From contig JAMYHL010000022.1 of NCBI GenBank assembly GCA_025531455.1, forward strand, positions 682,001 through 746,000: DNA of 64,000 nucleotides, read 5' to 3'. The position numbers and the translations under genes are program-made. The notes under the pieces are model-generated. The model did no database searches. It was not told the origin of the DNA and saw only the letters and a list, made by a program, of their open reading frames with translations. This document shows, piece after piece, positions 34,334 through 45,390 of this stretch (position 1 is its first letter; each line of letters opens with the position of its first letter). This DNA comes from Apiotrichum sp. Y4204 (lineage: Eukaryota; Basidiomycota; Tremellomycetes; Trichosporonales; Trichosporonaceae).

Positions 34334-35000
34334 ATGCGGAGCATACTACCTACATCAGTGCAGTGTTTACGCGATGCAGACTTCGATGATGCCGGGATGA
34401 TTGTTCGGAGACTGATGAAGGGAATATGTTAGAAATGGGGTTCCATGCGCGCTGACAGCTGATGTGATCTGTTTTAATTGAGACTGGCGGGATTGCTTTG
34501 TTTGGAAACTCGAGCAAGTCTTGAGGAGAGCAGTAGGGCAGGTGTCCGACGCACCAGAAACATGAGACCCTTGTCTTCCCAAACCGAGCAGAAACACGAG
34601 ACCCTGTCCTCTTTCTTCTTTCGTATGTGGCTGACGATAGCGGATCACATGGCTGATGCGAGCCGGAAACACCGGACAGCATTGCAACAGCAGTCAATGC
34701 CGCTACATGCCGGCTGTGCGTCAGTAGCCGAGAGTGGAGATGGAGGCGTGTACCACATGTTGAGCGTTGCCCCTTCTGGCTACGCCACTCGTTTTGAAGG
34801 ACATGTGCTAGCATTGTTCTGACATCCTAACAATCCGAACGCATGTCCGAACACATGTCCGACATCCTGGCACTTGCCTCACATGCTCTTTCCTCATATA
34901 TCCTAGCACTTGTCCTGATAGCACCGTACTACTTTCCACATATGAACCGGGCAGAGCTAGCAGAGCAATCAGGACCACATGGACCTCAAACCATATAATA

Positions 35001-35116
35001 CCGCGCGGCTGCGCGCGGGGGCCCTCGCCGCACATCACTGCGGTGCCCCCATTTTCGGCCCCTGCAGGACCATCAGGGCGGTACTACACGATCACTTTTC
35101 TAATATTTTAGTGATC
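35001..35116. repeat. Cluster of three hairpins
   Basis: Hairpin 1: CCGCGCG (35001-35007) and CGCGCGG (35012-35018) around a 4-nt loop. Hairpin 2: a GGGGG/CCCCC outer stem with an inner CGCCGCA/TGCGGTG stem (35017-35050). Hairpin 3: GATCACT (35090-35096) and AGTGATC (35110-35116) around an AT-rich loop. Confidence 0.6.
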
Positions 35117-38100
35117 TGATGCACGAGTCGCATGTCGCAGTGGCATATTGATAAAAGAGGCCGTCGCGCTGTGACTCGGGATGTGGTCTGGGTGTCCTGA
35201 GTGTTTCACCAGCGGTTCAGTGCTGTGGACGCACGAGTGTCACTTGCTGTCGTGTTGCTTCATCCGGGTGTGTTCCAAAGGAACGGGAATCATAGCCAAG
35301 AAACCAGGCAAGATCGGGGGGAGTCATATCAGCGTGCCTTGTGCCAGGACATTGCGCACCAGTGGCACGCGCAGGATAATCTAGTAACCGGCAAGTTACT
35401 TGGGATCTTGGATATGGAAGTAGGCGCACCGCGGCTAGCAATGCGGCGGGGAATAAGTGGACAGGTGGACGACCAGGGGCAATGCTGAGCCTATTCCACG
35501 GAGGAGGGGGGCGGTTTCGTCCCGCGATTAATGTTACGAAACGCGTGACTGCCCGGATGTGAACATGGGATAAAAAATCAGGTGAATTTCCCGACCAGAG
35601 AGCAGCTCGAGCAGTAGTGCAGATACAGCAGCTGGATATCTCCGGGCGTTACCACAACTTCGTAAGTCGATCGGCGACGGTAATGTACGAGATAATGTGT
35701 GAATATGCTCTCAAGTCCGTCTCCCACTTTTGAAGCTGTCCATCTCGTCGGTCGAGGCAAGCTCCGAAAGCTCCGAACTAGCGCTCGAGTGTTGCCGGCA
35801 GATCACAGCAGTTGAAGGTGTTTTAGTGCGATTCAGACCGTATTTGAGGTTCGCCGCACAACTCCTCCCTGACATTCTTGTATTGAACGTGTTGACTTTG
35901 TATTTACTACCTCATGTGCACGAATGAATCCCTCCAAGCGAGAAAAATGCCGTGCAAAGTCCTTCAGTCCACTAATCAATCAATCGAACGAGAATTCTGT
36001 TCAACCGTGTCTGTTCACAGGCCTCAGGATCTCAGTACCGAGGATAGTCACCCAGAGTCTCACGCTAGGCACTAGGCAAGTCGGACCATCGCCCACATGC
36101 GTGGGATGTGTCTCGGCGCCGGGACGAGGACGCGGGGACCCTCGCTTTAATCGCTTGCCCGCCTGCCCGAGCCAGCTGCGGAGAAAGTATCCTGAAAGGC
36201 CTGAAGGGACTAGGACTAGTTTGTGGAGTGGAGCGCACACGCGCACGCAACTCTATGTTCTTTATCCCACGTGCATCCCCCGTCGAACTGGGTCACTAGC
36301 TCGCGTTGAAGCTTTGATAGCAAATCCTGCGATCCTGACCATAGGGAATGGGACAAGGAACGTGAGGAACGCGCCGCGCGTGGAGACCCTCAAGGTAAGA
36401 ACTATAGTAAGAGTGTGAATCCCGGCTAGTGCAGGGCTGCGGCATGTACAGTTAGTACCCCACCTGGCTTGCCAGTGCTCGGTGTCGACCAATTTATGCC
36501 GGACAATATGGCGGCGCTGGCGCTTCTAGAAGCTGCAAGTCTCGGAACAGGCTGTTCATTACCATTCACTCGCTATTCCGGCGTCTGCTGTGGTGATTGA
36601 TACCTCGAGGTATTCGGATTCCGGCGCCAGTGCATTCCTGGGGAGGTCGCCGAGTCCGGCGGCAGTACCCCAGTCCGAGCAACGTCTCTGATGACGCCAG
36701 GAGATGGAGAGCCTAACTTGACAACATGCTACCATTACCGCTAGGACTGTGTACAGTACTAGACTTACCATTCACAAGGTCAGAGATTGGAGTCGACTAA
36801 CCGCGCCGAGTCCCTGGGCTTGCACCCTTGGAAGAACGGCTTGGGTTTGTTGCAAAATCGCATGTTTGGGGTACTCGCAGTGCGATGCAGCCCCGGTCCG
36901 TCTTGCGTGCACGGATCTCGGCTGACCCGGAGATCAGAGATTGTGGGAATTGCGCATCGTTCCTAGCAGTAGTTGTGAAGAGACTTGATCTGGGGCTTCA
37001 CAGCACGGACCTGTTGCGCGAGGGTCTCGGGTCTCACGTCTCGGTCTCGTGTCCTGGCGCCAGTGCGGCTCATGTGTGCCTCGCAGTCAACGACTGAGGA
37101 TATGGATATAGCTTTCAAGTGCCCATCCATCGTGATTAGCTCCGTGCGGGATGACATGGAAGACGATTCGGACTGTTATAAAAGGACCCGAAGGCCGAGG
37201 AATGGAACAGCGGCGAGAAAGGATGCGGGCATCGTGATCAAGTAAAACCAAAGATGGGGGAGAGAGTGGTTGGGCTGCGATGCGATGCGATCTCTGAACT
37301 TCTGTGGCACCAAATCGTTCGGCTGATCTGCACAGCCACCCCGAGTCCACACTCTGATGGCGAGCGCAGCCACATTGCCATCTCTTGCAGCATTACGCAT
37401 CCAGTATCCAGCATAGCATTTGTGTCTTGAGAGCCAAAACAGATACAGATACAAACAAAATAGACGACCGGGCGCGCAGGGTCTATAGGCCCAGTTTGGA
37501 TCTTGTTACGGCACGTAGGCACAGAGGCGTCCAACGCTGCCAAAACTCGTGGCTGCCAAAACTCGTACTACTCGCTACGGGTTCATAGTACGCACGCTAC
37601 GGCCACGGGCGAGGGACAGGGACGCCGGGCATGTGCCTTGCATACTGACTTTGATGGCCACAGAGCTTCAGAGCTGTGCACTCGGCATATTTTGTCTATC
37701 AGAGTGGGACTATATGAACATTCACCGATCGAAACAAATGATGGACGGACACTTTTGACCTGAGGGGTTTGCCGGTAACACCGGGGCAACGGAATGGGCT
37801 GTGGAGTTGGGTGATGCACAGTAGCAGTGACATCTGCATCTCGGTTTCGGATGTGCCGGATCACACTCCCACGGAGGCCGGAAAGTGCACGCCCCCCCTG
37901 TCCCCAAAGTGTGTGAAGCCATGTGAAGAAGTGCTGCACGTTCGAGTGGAAGCTCCCGCCCGGCATGGCGGTCCAAACTCTGATCAAACGGTGGGCGGCT
38001 CCTGAGGGGCCAAAGAACAAAGTGAAGCCACAGATCGCGCTTCCGCGCCTGGCACACCGGGGGCACCTGAAGGCATGGGAGGATGTGCGGCATGCGGCGC

Positions 38101-38589
38101 CCATCTGCAGAAAACGATGCGTACGCGTGTCTACTACTCTGTCGTTGTACTGCGACTGTTCGGGTGCGGGACGAGTACGCCTCACTACGGAAACCCTGTG
38201 GCACCTTGTGCCCCTGGCCCCTGCTTCTGTTGTACTGCCGCCCAGCTGGCTCCCGTGCCGCGCGGCCTGCAGTTTGTCAAGGTACAAGTACGGATACAGA
38301 TCGTACGGATCACACAGAGAAAGCTCGGACGGGCGTACTATTACTCTACAGGACGGCTTAGACCTGGTTGAGACATTGGCAGGGTGAGAAGGGTGCCCTC
38401 CCCCCCCTTGTTAGTTTGCGGGCAGCAACAAAGTGCGACACTTCCCCAGGGGGGCGCGGGGGTCCGTGCAAGAGGGGGGTGGTATGTTGTGATCTGGCAG
38501 AAATCAATATGGAAATACAGGCGTGTTCCAAGTGTCAGGATCGCGTGGAGGCTTAGAGAACGCGAATGGAAGGGAATCGAGAGGACCCC

Positions 38590-38621
38590 GGGGGGGGGGG
38601 GGGGGCTGGGGGGGCTGGGGG
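38590..38621 (+). repeat. Poly-G tract with G-quadruplex potential
   Basis: G16 followed by CT, G7, CT and G5 on the plus strand. Such runs can fold into G-quadruplexes and are also prone to length errors in sequencing. Confidence 0.75.
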
Positions 38622-39616
38622 TTTTAGTTGCTTGACAAAGAATTTAGCGACTGTGGAGGGAAACAGAGAGGTACGGCGCCTATACCCAGGATGAAGGTGA
38701 GTCAGGGAGATTCAGGATACAGCTTGAAAGAGGACACAGGGACAGACCGAGCAGAAGAGAATTTAGGTTTGGGCAACATCAAAAGAAACTGCTTTCAGCG
38801 CGTGCCGCAGCAAAGCGGCAAAGGCAGCGGCAAAGGCGCAGAGGCGGAGGGGGTCCATGGCACGCGCGCGCCCGGACGGAGAGAGTTCTGTGTGATCCTG
38901 TGATCCTAGGAGTACTCGGTGCGATCCCTGGAAAGAGCTGACACAACGACTACCAGCTACCATTATTCCCAGTATTCCATAGCTACCACAGCAAAAGCTA
39001 GCTCCAACGCCTCCAGCGCCGATGCACGCACCCATGCAGAGCCACAAGAGGGAAGCGGGGGTCCACGACCCTGTTCGGCGCGAGTGGTTTCCTGACGTAT
39101 ACACGTCGAAAGAAACAAGAGCTGGCGAGCAACACGACTGCAGGACAATGGGGCTGGGGAGGCAGGGGGAGAGGCGGGAGGCGACACTGGCGACGCGCGA
39201 GACGGACAAGTGGCGTGCAAAAGGGGGACCCCAAGGTGGCCAAGTGGCCACTCACTGCCTAGGTGGCACAGGAGCAGTCTACGCAGCCCACGATTATACG
39301 ATTGTGCTTTTGGGTGTGCATGCTCTCAGGTCAAGGTACGGGGCACGCCCAGCAAGACACCGAGCAAGAGAGAGGGGGAGAGGGGGGACATACGCGACGC
39401 TCTCTCTCCCTACCGCTCAGCTCGTGCTCGCTGTCTCGATTTGTGTGCTGCATGCATGCATGAGGTGTGATTAGCACGACTACTGTACTGCTGCACTGCA
39501 CTGGACGTATTCTCTCCGCGTTTAACGTGCCAAAAAAAGAAAAAAAAAAAAACAAGAGACAAGTCTTTTGTCGCGCGCAGCTTGTGGGTAATCGGTAGTG
39601 GTGGTATAATTCCATG

Positions 39617-40681
39617 GCTTCTCCCCTCTCCAACTCTTCAAACCCTCTGCTCTCCTGCCTTTTGCCGTGCCGCAGCCACCCCCCCCCGGCTTTCCCGTCA
39701 TCCCATCGCTGTTCCTCCTTCTCATCCCATCGTACCCGTCGTGTCTCCCAGTAGTTCATTTCATTTCATCGTGTTCTCCATTCTCCTTTTTCTTTTTTCT
39801 TTCGTGAAGTGTCGTTTATCGTACAGCCCTCTTCACCACCTCTCAGCCTCCCTCCCCATCTTCCCCTCCTTCCACGCCATCGCTCCCCTCTCACTCTTCC
39901 ACTCCCACTCTCTCTCTTCACGCGCCCCAGCCCCACTCCTCATTCCGGCTGCCCGCCCGCCGTCTCACTCCCTCCCTTTGCATCGAGCCACACATCTCAT
40001 TACAGCAAGCACTACACACACACTACACACAGCGCACACGACATTGACTAGACTACTCTGTCCCACACGCTACATTTTTTCTTCATCGCATACATTCGCA
40101 TCGCTCGGACATACACATTCGAATCGTTCTACAGACACGCACAGCTCTCTTCTTTGACAGTCACCAGACGAAATCGCACCCACCCTTGCTTCGCATTCTC
40201 CATCGCTCACTCCCGATCCGCGACACTTGGTCCCACATTGTTCCAGAGGTCACCTGAGAGGCGTTTGTCTCGAGCCTCCCCCATCGCATCGTCTTTGACA
40301 CTGGCCTGCAATTCTTCATCCAAGCATTGTGCTCTCACATAGCGTTTGACGGACCCCCGGCACACATTCGCATAACACTCGTGTCGCCGGTCTGTTGCGT
40401 TCAGTCACTGTGCCAAATGCTTTGAGCGAGATTTGACTCAGTCACTCGTTGGCCCAGGTAACAGCGCATCCGACCTTTCCGCTCCCATTTGTTCCCTCTC
40501 ATCGCTTCCCCATCCCCCGTTCGACATATAACCTATCCTCGACCTGGGCATCGCACTCTATTCACATTTCTCCACATTGCGGCAACGTGGTTCTTTCTCG
40601 CCTTTGCGCATCAGAAATCCATCAATCCTGACAGCACGCCAGTCCGTGCACGGGCCTTCCCACCACCCGCTCACCGTCACA
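39617..40681 (+). promoter_or_regulatory. CT-rich leader of the RhoGAP gene with one two-codon uORF
   Basis: Pyrimidine-rich DNA directly upstream of the RhoGAP start codon. From 39617 to 40416 there is no ATG; a single ATG at 40417 opens ATG-CTT-TGA (M-L-stop), and no other ATG follows before the start codon at 40682. It is read as a long 5' leader. Confidence 0.55.
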
Positions 40682-43175
40682 ATGGACTCTCCACGCCCCA
40701 CCTCCCGCCCGCTGTCCGAGCTCTCTGAGAATGATGATCTCCGTCGAGTGAGCCCACGGCTGTCGACATATAGTCTCAAGACGAGCAGGCCGGGCAGCGT
40801 TCACACTATCACCTTGAATCTCGCAGACTACACGACGGCAGTACCCAAGAGCACTCCACCCGTGTGCGAGTCTCCCACCCCAGCCGATTCCGTGTCCACT
40901 AAGCACAAGTCGTTTCCTCCACCAATTGCAGAAAAGCCTGCAGAGCTAGCCGGCCGGCCGGTCAAGCCGTCAAGCGACGCGGTAGTGGACTTGTCGTGAG
41001 TAACAGTGTTTGACTTACCCCCACTTTGTGCACTGACCACCTTGTCACAGAGAACCATCAGAAGGCATATCACCTCTGTTCGTGGCCACCCGCGCTGCAC
41101 TGCGTCCCACTGTTGGCGTTGCTGTCAACTCACCCGTCGAGTACTACGAGAAGATCAAGGACGAACCTCCCTCACGTTCACCGTCCCTCACTTCATTCGA
41201 ATCGCCTCGCTCTTCATTGGAAACAAGGCAAAAATCCCGGCCCAAGTGGTTGAGGCGAGCCTCGATGACTCCCGTCCTGCGATCAAAGTCGCGGTCCCCG
41301 TCCGCTTCCCCCGTCGACTTGCCCTACCCCGAGCCGGCGTCACCAAACATGCACACCGCACTCCCCCCACCGCTCCCGCCACGTAGGTTTCCGACAGGGC
41401 CTATGGATGCCGGTCCGTCTCGGCCTCCGCCTCAGCACCATGCCCGCGATGCCTCTCTCCCATCATCGCACCACAGCACCAGCCAAAGCCATCGTTCCCG
41501 CTGGGGAATGGGCGGCGGCAGCAACACGGTTGTCCGTTCATCATCTCACAACAGTCTGGCAAGCACATCCCAGCGCGTCCTTGCTCACACTGGACATGCT
41601 GTGACGAAAACCCTGATGCGTGCCCGTGGAGTTGGAGGGAGCATGAGCATATCCGGCCTCGGCGGTGTACGTGGCGTTGAGCCTGAGCCAACAAGCCCAA
41701 ACCCATTGGCGCGCAAGCTTTCCCGCGAGACCGGTACTCCACCCCTGCCTGAATGGGCTGATGGAGTGGTGAAGCGTAACGCGCGCAATGGCCACCCCCG
41801 CGGACTCGTCTTTGGCCGGCCATTGGATATTGCTGGGCGTACTTGGGGCGTCTTTGACGCAGCTGCGGACCGCAGCGGCGAGGATGAATACTCTCAGCGC
41901 CGTCGTCGCTGCCTACCTGCTGTCGCTATCCGGTGTGTCGAGTATCTCAACTACTGGTGCCCCCGGGAGGAAGGCATCTTCCGCATGAGCGGTCGAAGCA
42001 GTCACATCAACCGTCTGCGGCGCGAATTTGACGCCGGTGCCGACCTTGATCTCACATTGTGCGACCCCGCCGACCTTGACCCCCATGCGGTGTCGAGTGT
42101 GTTCAAGAGCTTTATCCGCGAACTGCCCGAGCCGATGATCGGACCGTTGCTGGAAGCCAGGATTGACGACTTCACCCACCGGTACCCGAGGCTGGCGGCC
42201 CAGGAGGAACACATCGAGGAGCTAACATCGCTCATTTCTACGCTGTCAAGCGCGACCTGGTTCCTCCTTGCCGAGGTCATTGGTCTTATTGACCTGATCC
42301 CCCGGTATGAGGCCGTGAACCGCATGACTCACAGCGCCCTCATGATCTCACTGGGTCCCACACTTCGTCTGCCCGGCGATCATGTTTCGTTGCTCGTGCG
42401 CCACCGTGCGGCTATCTTCGGCAAACCGCCGCTCGTCTCGGTGGCCGACCTCATCGACTTTGGCTCGGACGATGAACTCCTGCCGCTCTCCACACCATTT
42501 GAAGGGTCCTCTCCTCCGACCCCCACTCTTATGGCCCCAACTCCCAAGCCTCGTCCCATGTCGCGTATCTCGAAGAAGCCTTCGTTTGGCAACCTTCTGT
42601 CGCGCAGCAGCAACTCGAACATGCGCCGAACCCAGAGTGACCACGGTCTTTCCGTCTCTCCGGCTCCTCCCCAACTTGCGATGCCCGAGCGCGTTGCTGT
42701 TGACCTCCCCATGTTTGTGAATGGCACCAAGGACGACATTCAGGAGGAGGCCGAGCCCATCCACGCCAAGGCAACTGAGACACTTGTGGACACGCACTAC
42801 GCACCCGGCACCGTTGCCGCGAGGGCCCGCGTGTTCTCGACGTCAACCCCCATTGCCGATCGTTTCCGCCGTATTTCCACCTTTCAGGATCTCCGCCCAG
42901 CCAGGTCTGTCTCGTCCTCTGTGTCGAGCTCGGCTTCCATCAAGAGCGCCAACAGTTCTGAGGTCCGCGGCGGTGGCGACCTTCTCCCTCCCCCCAACCC
43001 TATGAGTGGTCTCCGACGCTCTCCCCCGCTCTTCTTCCAGTCCACCGCGAGCTTGGAACGCCTCGACCACGGCACGTGCAAGGTTGTGGGCACCAAGCGC
43101 AAGGATGACGCTGGGACCGGCGAAGCCCCTGGTGGTGCTAAGCGCCTGAGCTCTGGCCCTGGGCCAGAGGACTAG
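40682..43175 (+). CDS. RhoGAP-domain protein
   Basis: Accelerates GTP hydrolysis by a Rho-family GTPase (Rho, Rac or Cdc42), affecting polarity and actin. Two exons, 40682-40995 and 41051-43175, give 812 residues. The catalytic domain spans about residues 385-575. It has the arginine finger in EEGIFRMSGRSS (about 412), then a helix starting INRLRREFDAG, the VFKSFIRELPEPMI motif, and NRMTHSALMISLGPTL near its end. Both flanks are low-complexity: the first 350 residues are Ser/Pro-rich with a PPPLPPR-type SH3 ligand, and the C-terminal 240 residues are Ser-rich and basic. No BAR, PH, C2 or LIM domain is recognisable, so the target GTPase cannot be inferred. The start is the first ATG after the two-codon uORF, in a good context (CACAATGG). 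Confidence 0.9.
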
Positions 43176-45001
43176 TCCCGACTTCGCATACACGGCTACC
43201 CCCTCTGTGACTAGTAGATACCCAACTTCCAACAACATACCACCCCACCCAGCAATAATGTCTTGTTTGCAACAATGACCCTGTATGATTGATATACTTG
43301 CACAGCGATGCCACATGTTCTCAGTATGCCGAAACGGGGAGCGGAGTGCGGGATGGTAGCACAGCGAGCCCTTGGCGGGGAGCGATGACCTTTGACTCTA
43401 AACATTGCGTTATAGCAGAACCTTGTCTGTTATCTACAGACCTCTCTCGGAGCATTATCCAGAGTTTGTTTGGTGTATCCGTGTCGTTGGCAACGCTGAG
43501 GCACGGCCGGGAGGTGCCTGTCCCACAACTGTATACGCTCCGCGACCAGAGCCAGTCATGCAACGGACCCTCATATGAAGAGTAACTGGAACTCCTATTA
43601 TGAATGATACCGCGTAGATGGATTAATGAAATTGTGCATCTCAGATAGCCGCCACACCGATGCCATCGCACTCTGCGTACTCTGCAGCGCCTGACAGAGA
43701 CCACGACGTGGGTCAGGTCGTTCTTGGTGGAGTGGCACGCAGATCTTCAGGCACGCATTCCGTTCCTGAGGCCGATCCCGAGATTTTGTGGTTTTACCGT
43801 TTTATACCGGGCACAGCGACCGCAGTCCCCCAGCAAGATACCCAGCGTTTTCTGCCATTTTCTTTCGCATGTAAATGAGCAGCAGATCACTAATAGTGGC
43901 GGCAGGAGAGGTGGTGGCGTAGGACGGGATGATATTCCCCGAGAGTGGGACACATCCGTGGAGGACAGTAAGGGCGGCTCACCCAAGGGCGGGAAGCTTG
44001 GGAGCCGGGCGATCGGGAGACCGGGTGGAGTTGGCATGACGTACTGGGACGCTGCAGCGGAACCGTGGTTTGTGATGGACGTTTGGTCTCCACACCACTC
44101 GTTTGCCTCCTATCTTGCGTCTTCTGGATGCATGAAACTGCCGGCGACTGACTCTTGTCTGTCCTCACTGTCGATTTCTGTTGCTGAGCCTGGGGGAGAT
44201 GCCCCAGTCTGCGTGATGCGCTGAAGAGGTCAAGGACCGAGCTCATATACGGTCATTCTTCTACGTCTTTGCCGTACGGAGCTGCTGTCTAGCGTGCTGG
44301 GCAGGGGCATCAGGTCATGCGCCGGGGGGATCCGGCTACCCACTAATGTCAGATCCGCACGATCTACGCACGATCATTGCAGCTTTGCAGGCTGGATTCT
44401 TGCGGGACCCCACCCCCGGCAGGATGTAGAAAACGACCATCATGCAAGAAGCGTGTTTCACCTGTGATCGACAGGCGGAATTACGTGTACTTTTGGTCAC
44501 ACTAGTCCTGGGGGGCGCAGACGTGAAACACGACTGATGCAGCACTCGACACCAGAAGGGGGGCGAAGGAACCGTGCACGGCGCGGATCTCGGGATGCAT
44601 CGCACAGCGCTGCGATCGAGATGTAGCTACGATTATGGTAGTGGGGACCATGGCCAACCCGTTACCATCTGTTCAGAAGGGACCGAGATTTCAGTCACGA
44701 GACATCCTTGAGAGATATGGCAGGTACATTGTTGTCGCTTTTAGCGACCGACTTTCCCGGGTAGTAACCGAGCAGGAAAATTCCCCCCAACGAGAAATCG
44801 TGCACTAGGGAGAGGGGTGGGTTTGTCGCCAGCATACAGAGAGGTGGATGCAGAGATCGTAAGAGATAAGCTGCGGCATGCATGCATGTAGAGGAGATGG
44901 CGCAGATGATACTTATCCTCCCCATGATATAGATATATCCGGCTCGAGTCGAGATAAAACTCGCCCCACAAGAGTCAGCCAGTCGGGTGTCTCCCGAGCA
45001 T

Positions 45002-45031
45002 ATCCGAACCTCTGGGATCCGAACCTCTGGG
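45002..45031. repeat. Perfect tandem repeat, 2 x 15 bp
   Basis: The unit ATCCGAACCTCTGGG occurs twice without a gap, about 370 bp upstream of the carrier start codon. Confidence 0.85.
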
Positions 45032-45125
45032 GCCACTGCAAAGTCACAAAGTCAGCTCCCTAGGGCACCACGGGGGAGAGGTCTGAATTCCATCCGATAC
45101 ATCCACCTTTATCGGCGTCGCACAA

Positions 45126-45154
45126 TTTCTGATTCTGATCTTTCTGATTCTGAT
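45126..45154. repeat. Tandem repeat of TTTCTGATTCTGATC
   Basis: One full and one nearly full copy of a 15-bp unit in the probable leader of the carrier gene. Confidence 0.75.
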
Positions 45155-45390
45155 ACTCCCAAAGCCCCAATCGTCGCCGTCGCACCACCTCCGCCCGCAT
45201 CTCCGCGATCGCGACCCGACGCTTCTTGGAGAGTACCGCTCGCTGATCGTGTATTTTCTTTTTTTTTTTCTCTGTCCTTTTCGTTTGCCCCATCTCTCAG
45301 ATCTCAACCTCGCGGCTGCCCACCATCTCCGCCTCACCAGCACCACCGCCGCCGCGCCGTGTCTGCCATCCACCCGTGACGCGGTAAGGC

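Larger units (their letters stand above)
34334..39616. other. Gene-poor interval of 5.3 kb
   Basis: No gene supported. It holds a cluster of three hairpin-forming inverted repeats (35001-35116) and a G-tract (38590-38621). Open frames such as 35924-36418 (+) and 37583-38287 (-) overlap frames on the other strand and have no recognisable content. Confidence 0.45.
43176..45390. other. Intergenic region between RhoGAP and carrier genes
   Basis: About 2.2 kb without a supported gene. The last 460 bp (44929-45390) contain no plus-strand ATG, are pyrimidine-rich near the end and carry two short tandem repeats, so they are probably the promoter and leader of the carrier gene. The frame at 43724-44224 has no recognisable content. 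Confidence 0.45.

Noticed and set aside
34334..40681. Centromere candidate
   Set aside because: Gene-poor, but without AT-rich arrays, long repeats or clustered retroelements such as those found at Cryptococcus centromeres; 6 kb is also too short for that type.
43724..44224. 166-codon plus-strand frame after the RhoGAP gene
   Set aside because: Overlapped by minus-strand frames of similar length, with no domain and no convincing splice context.
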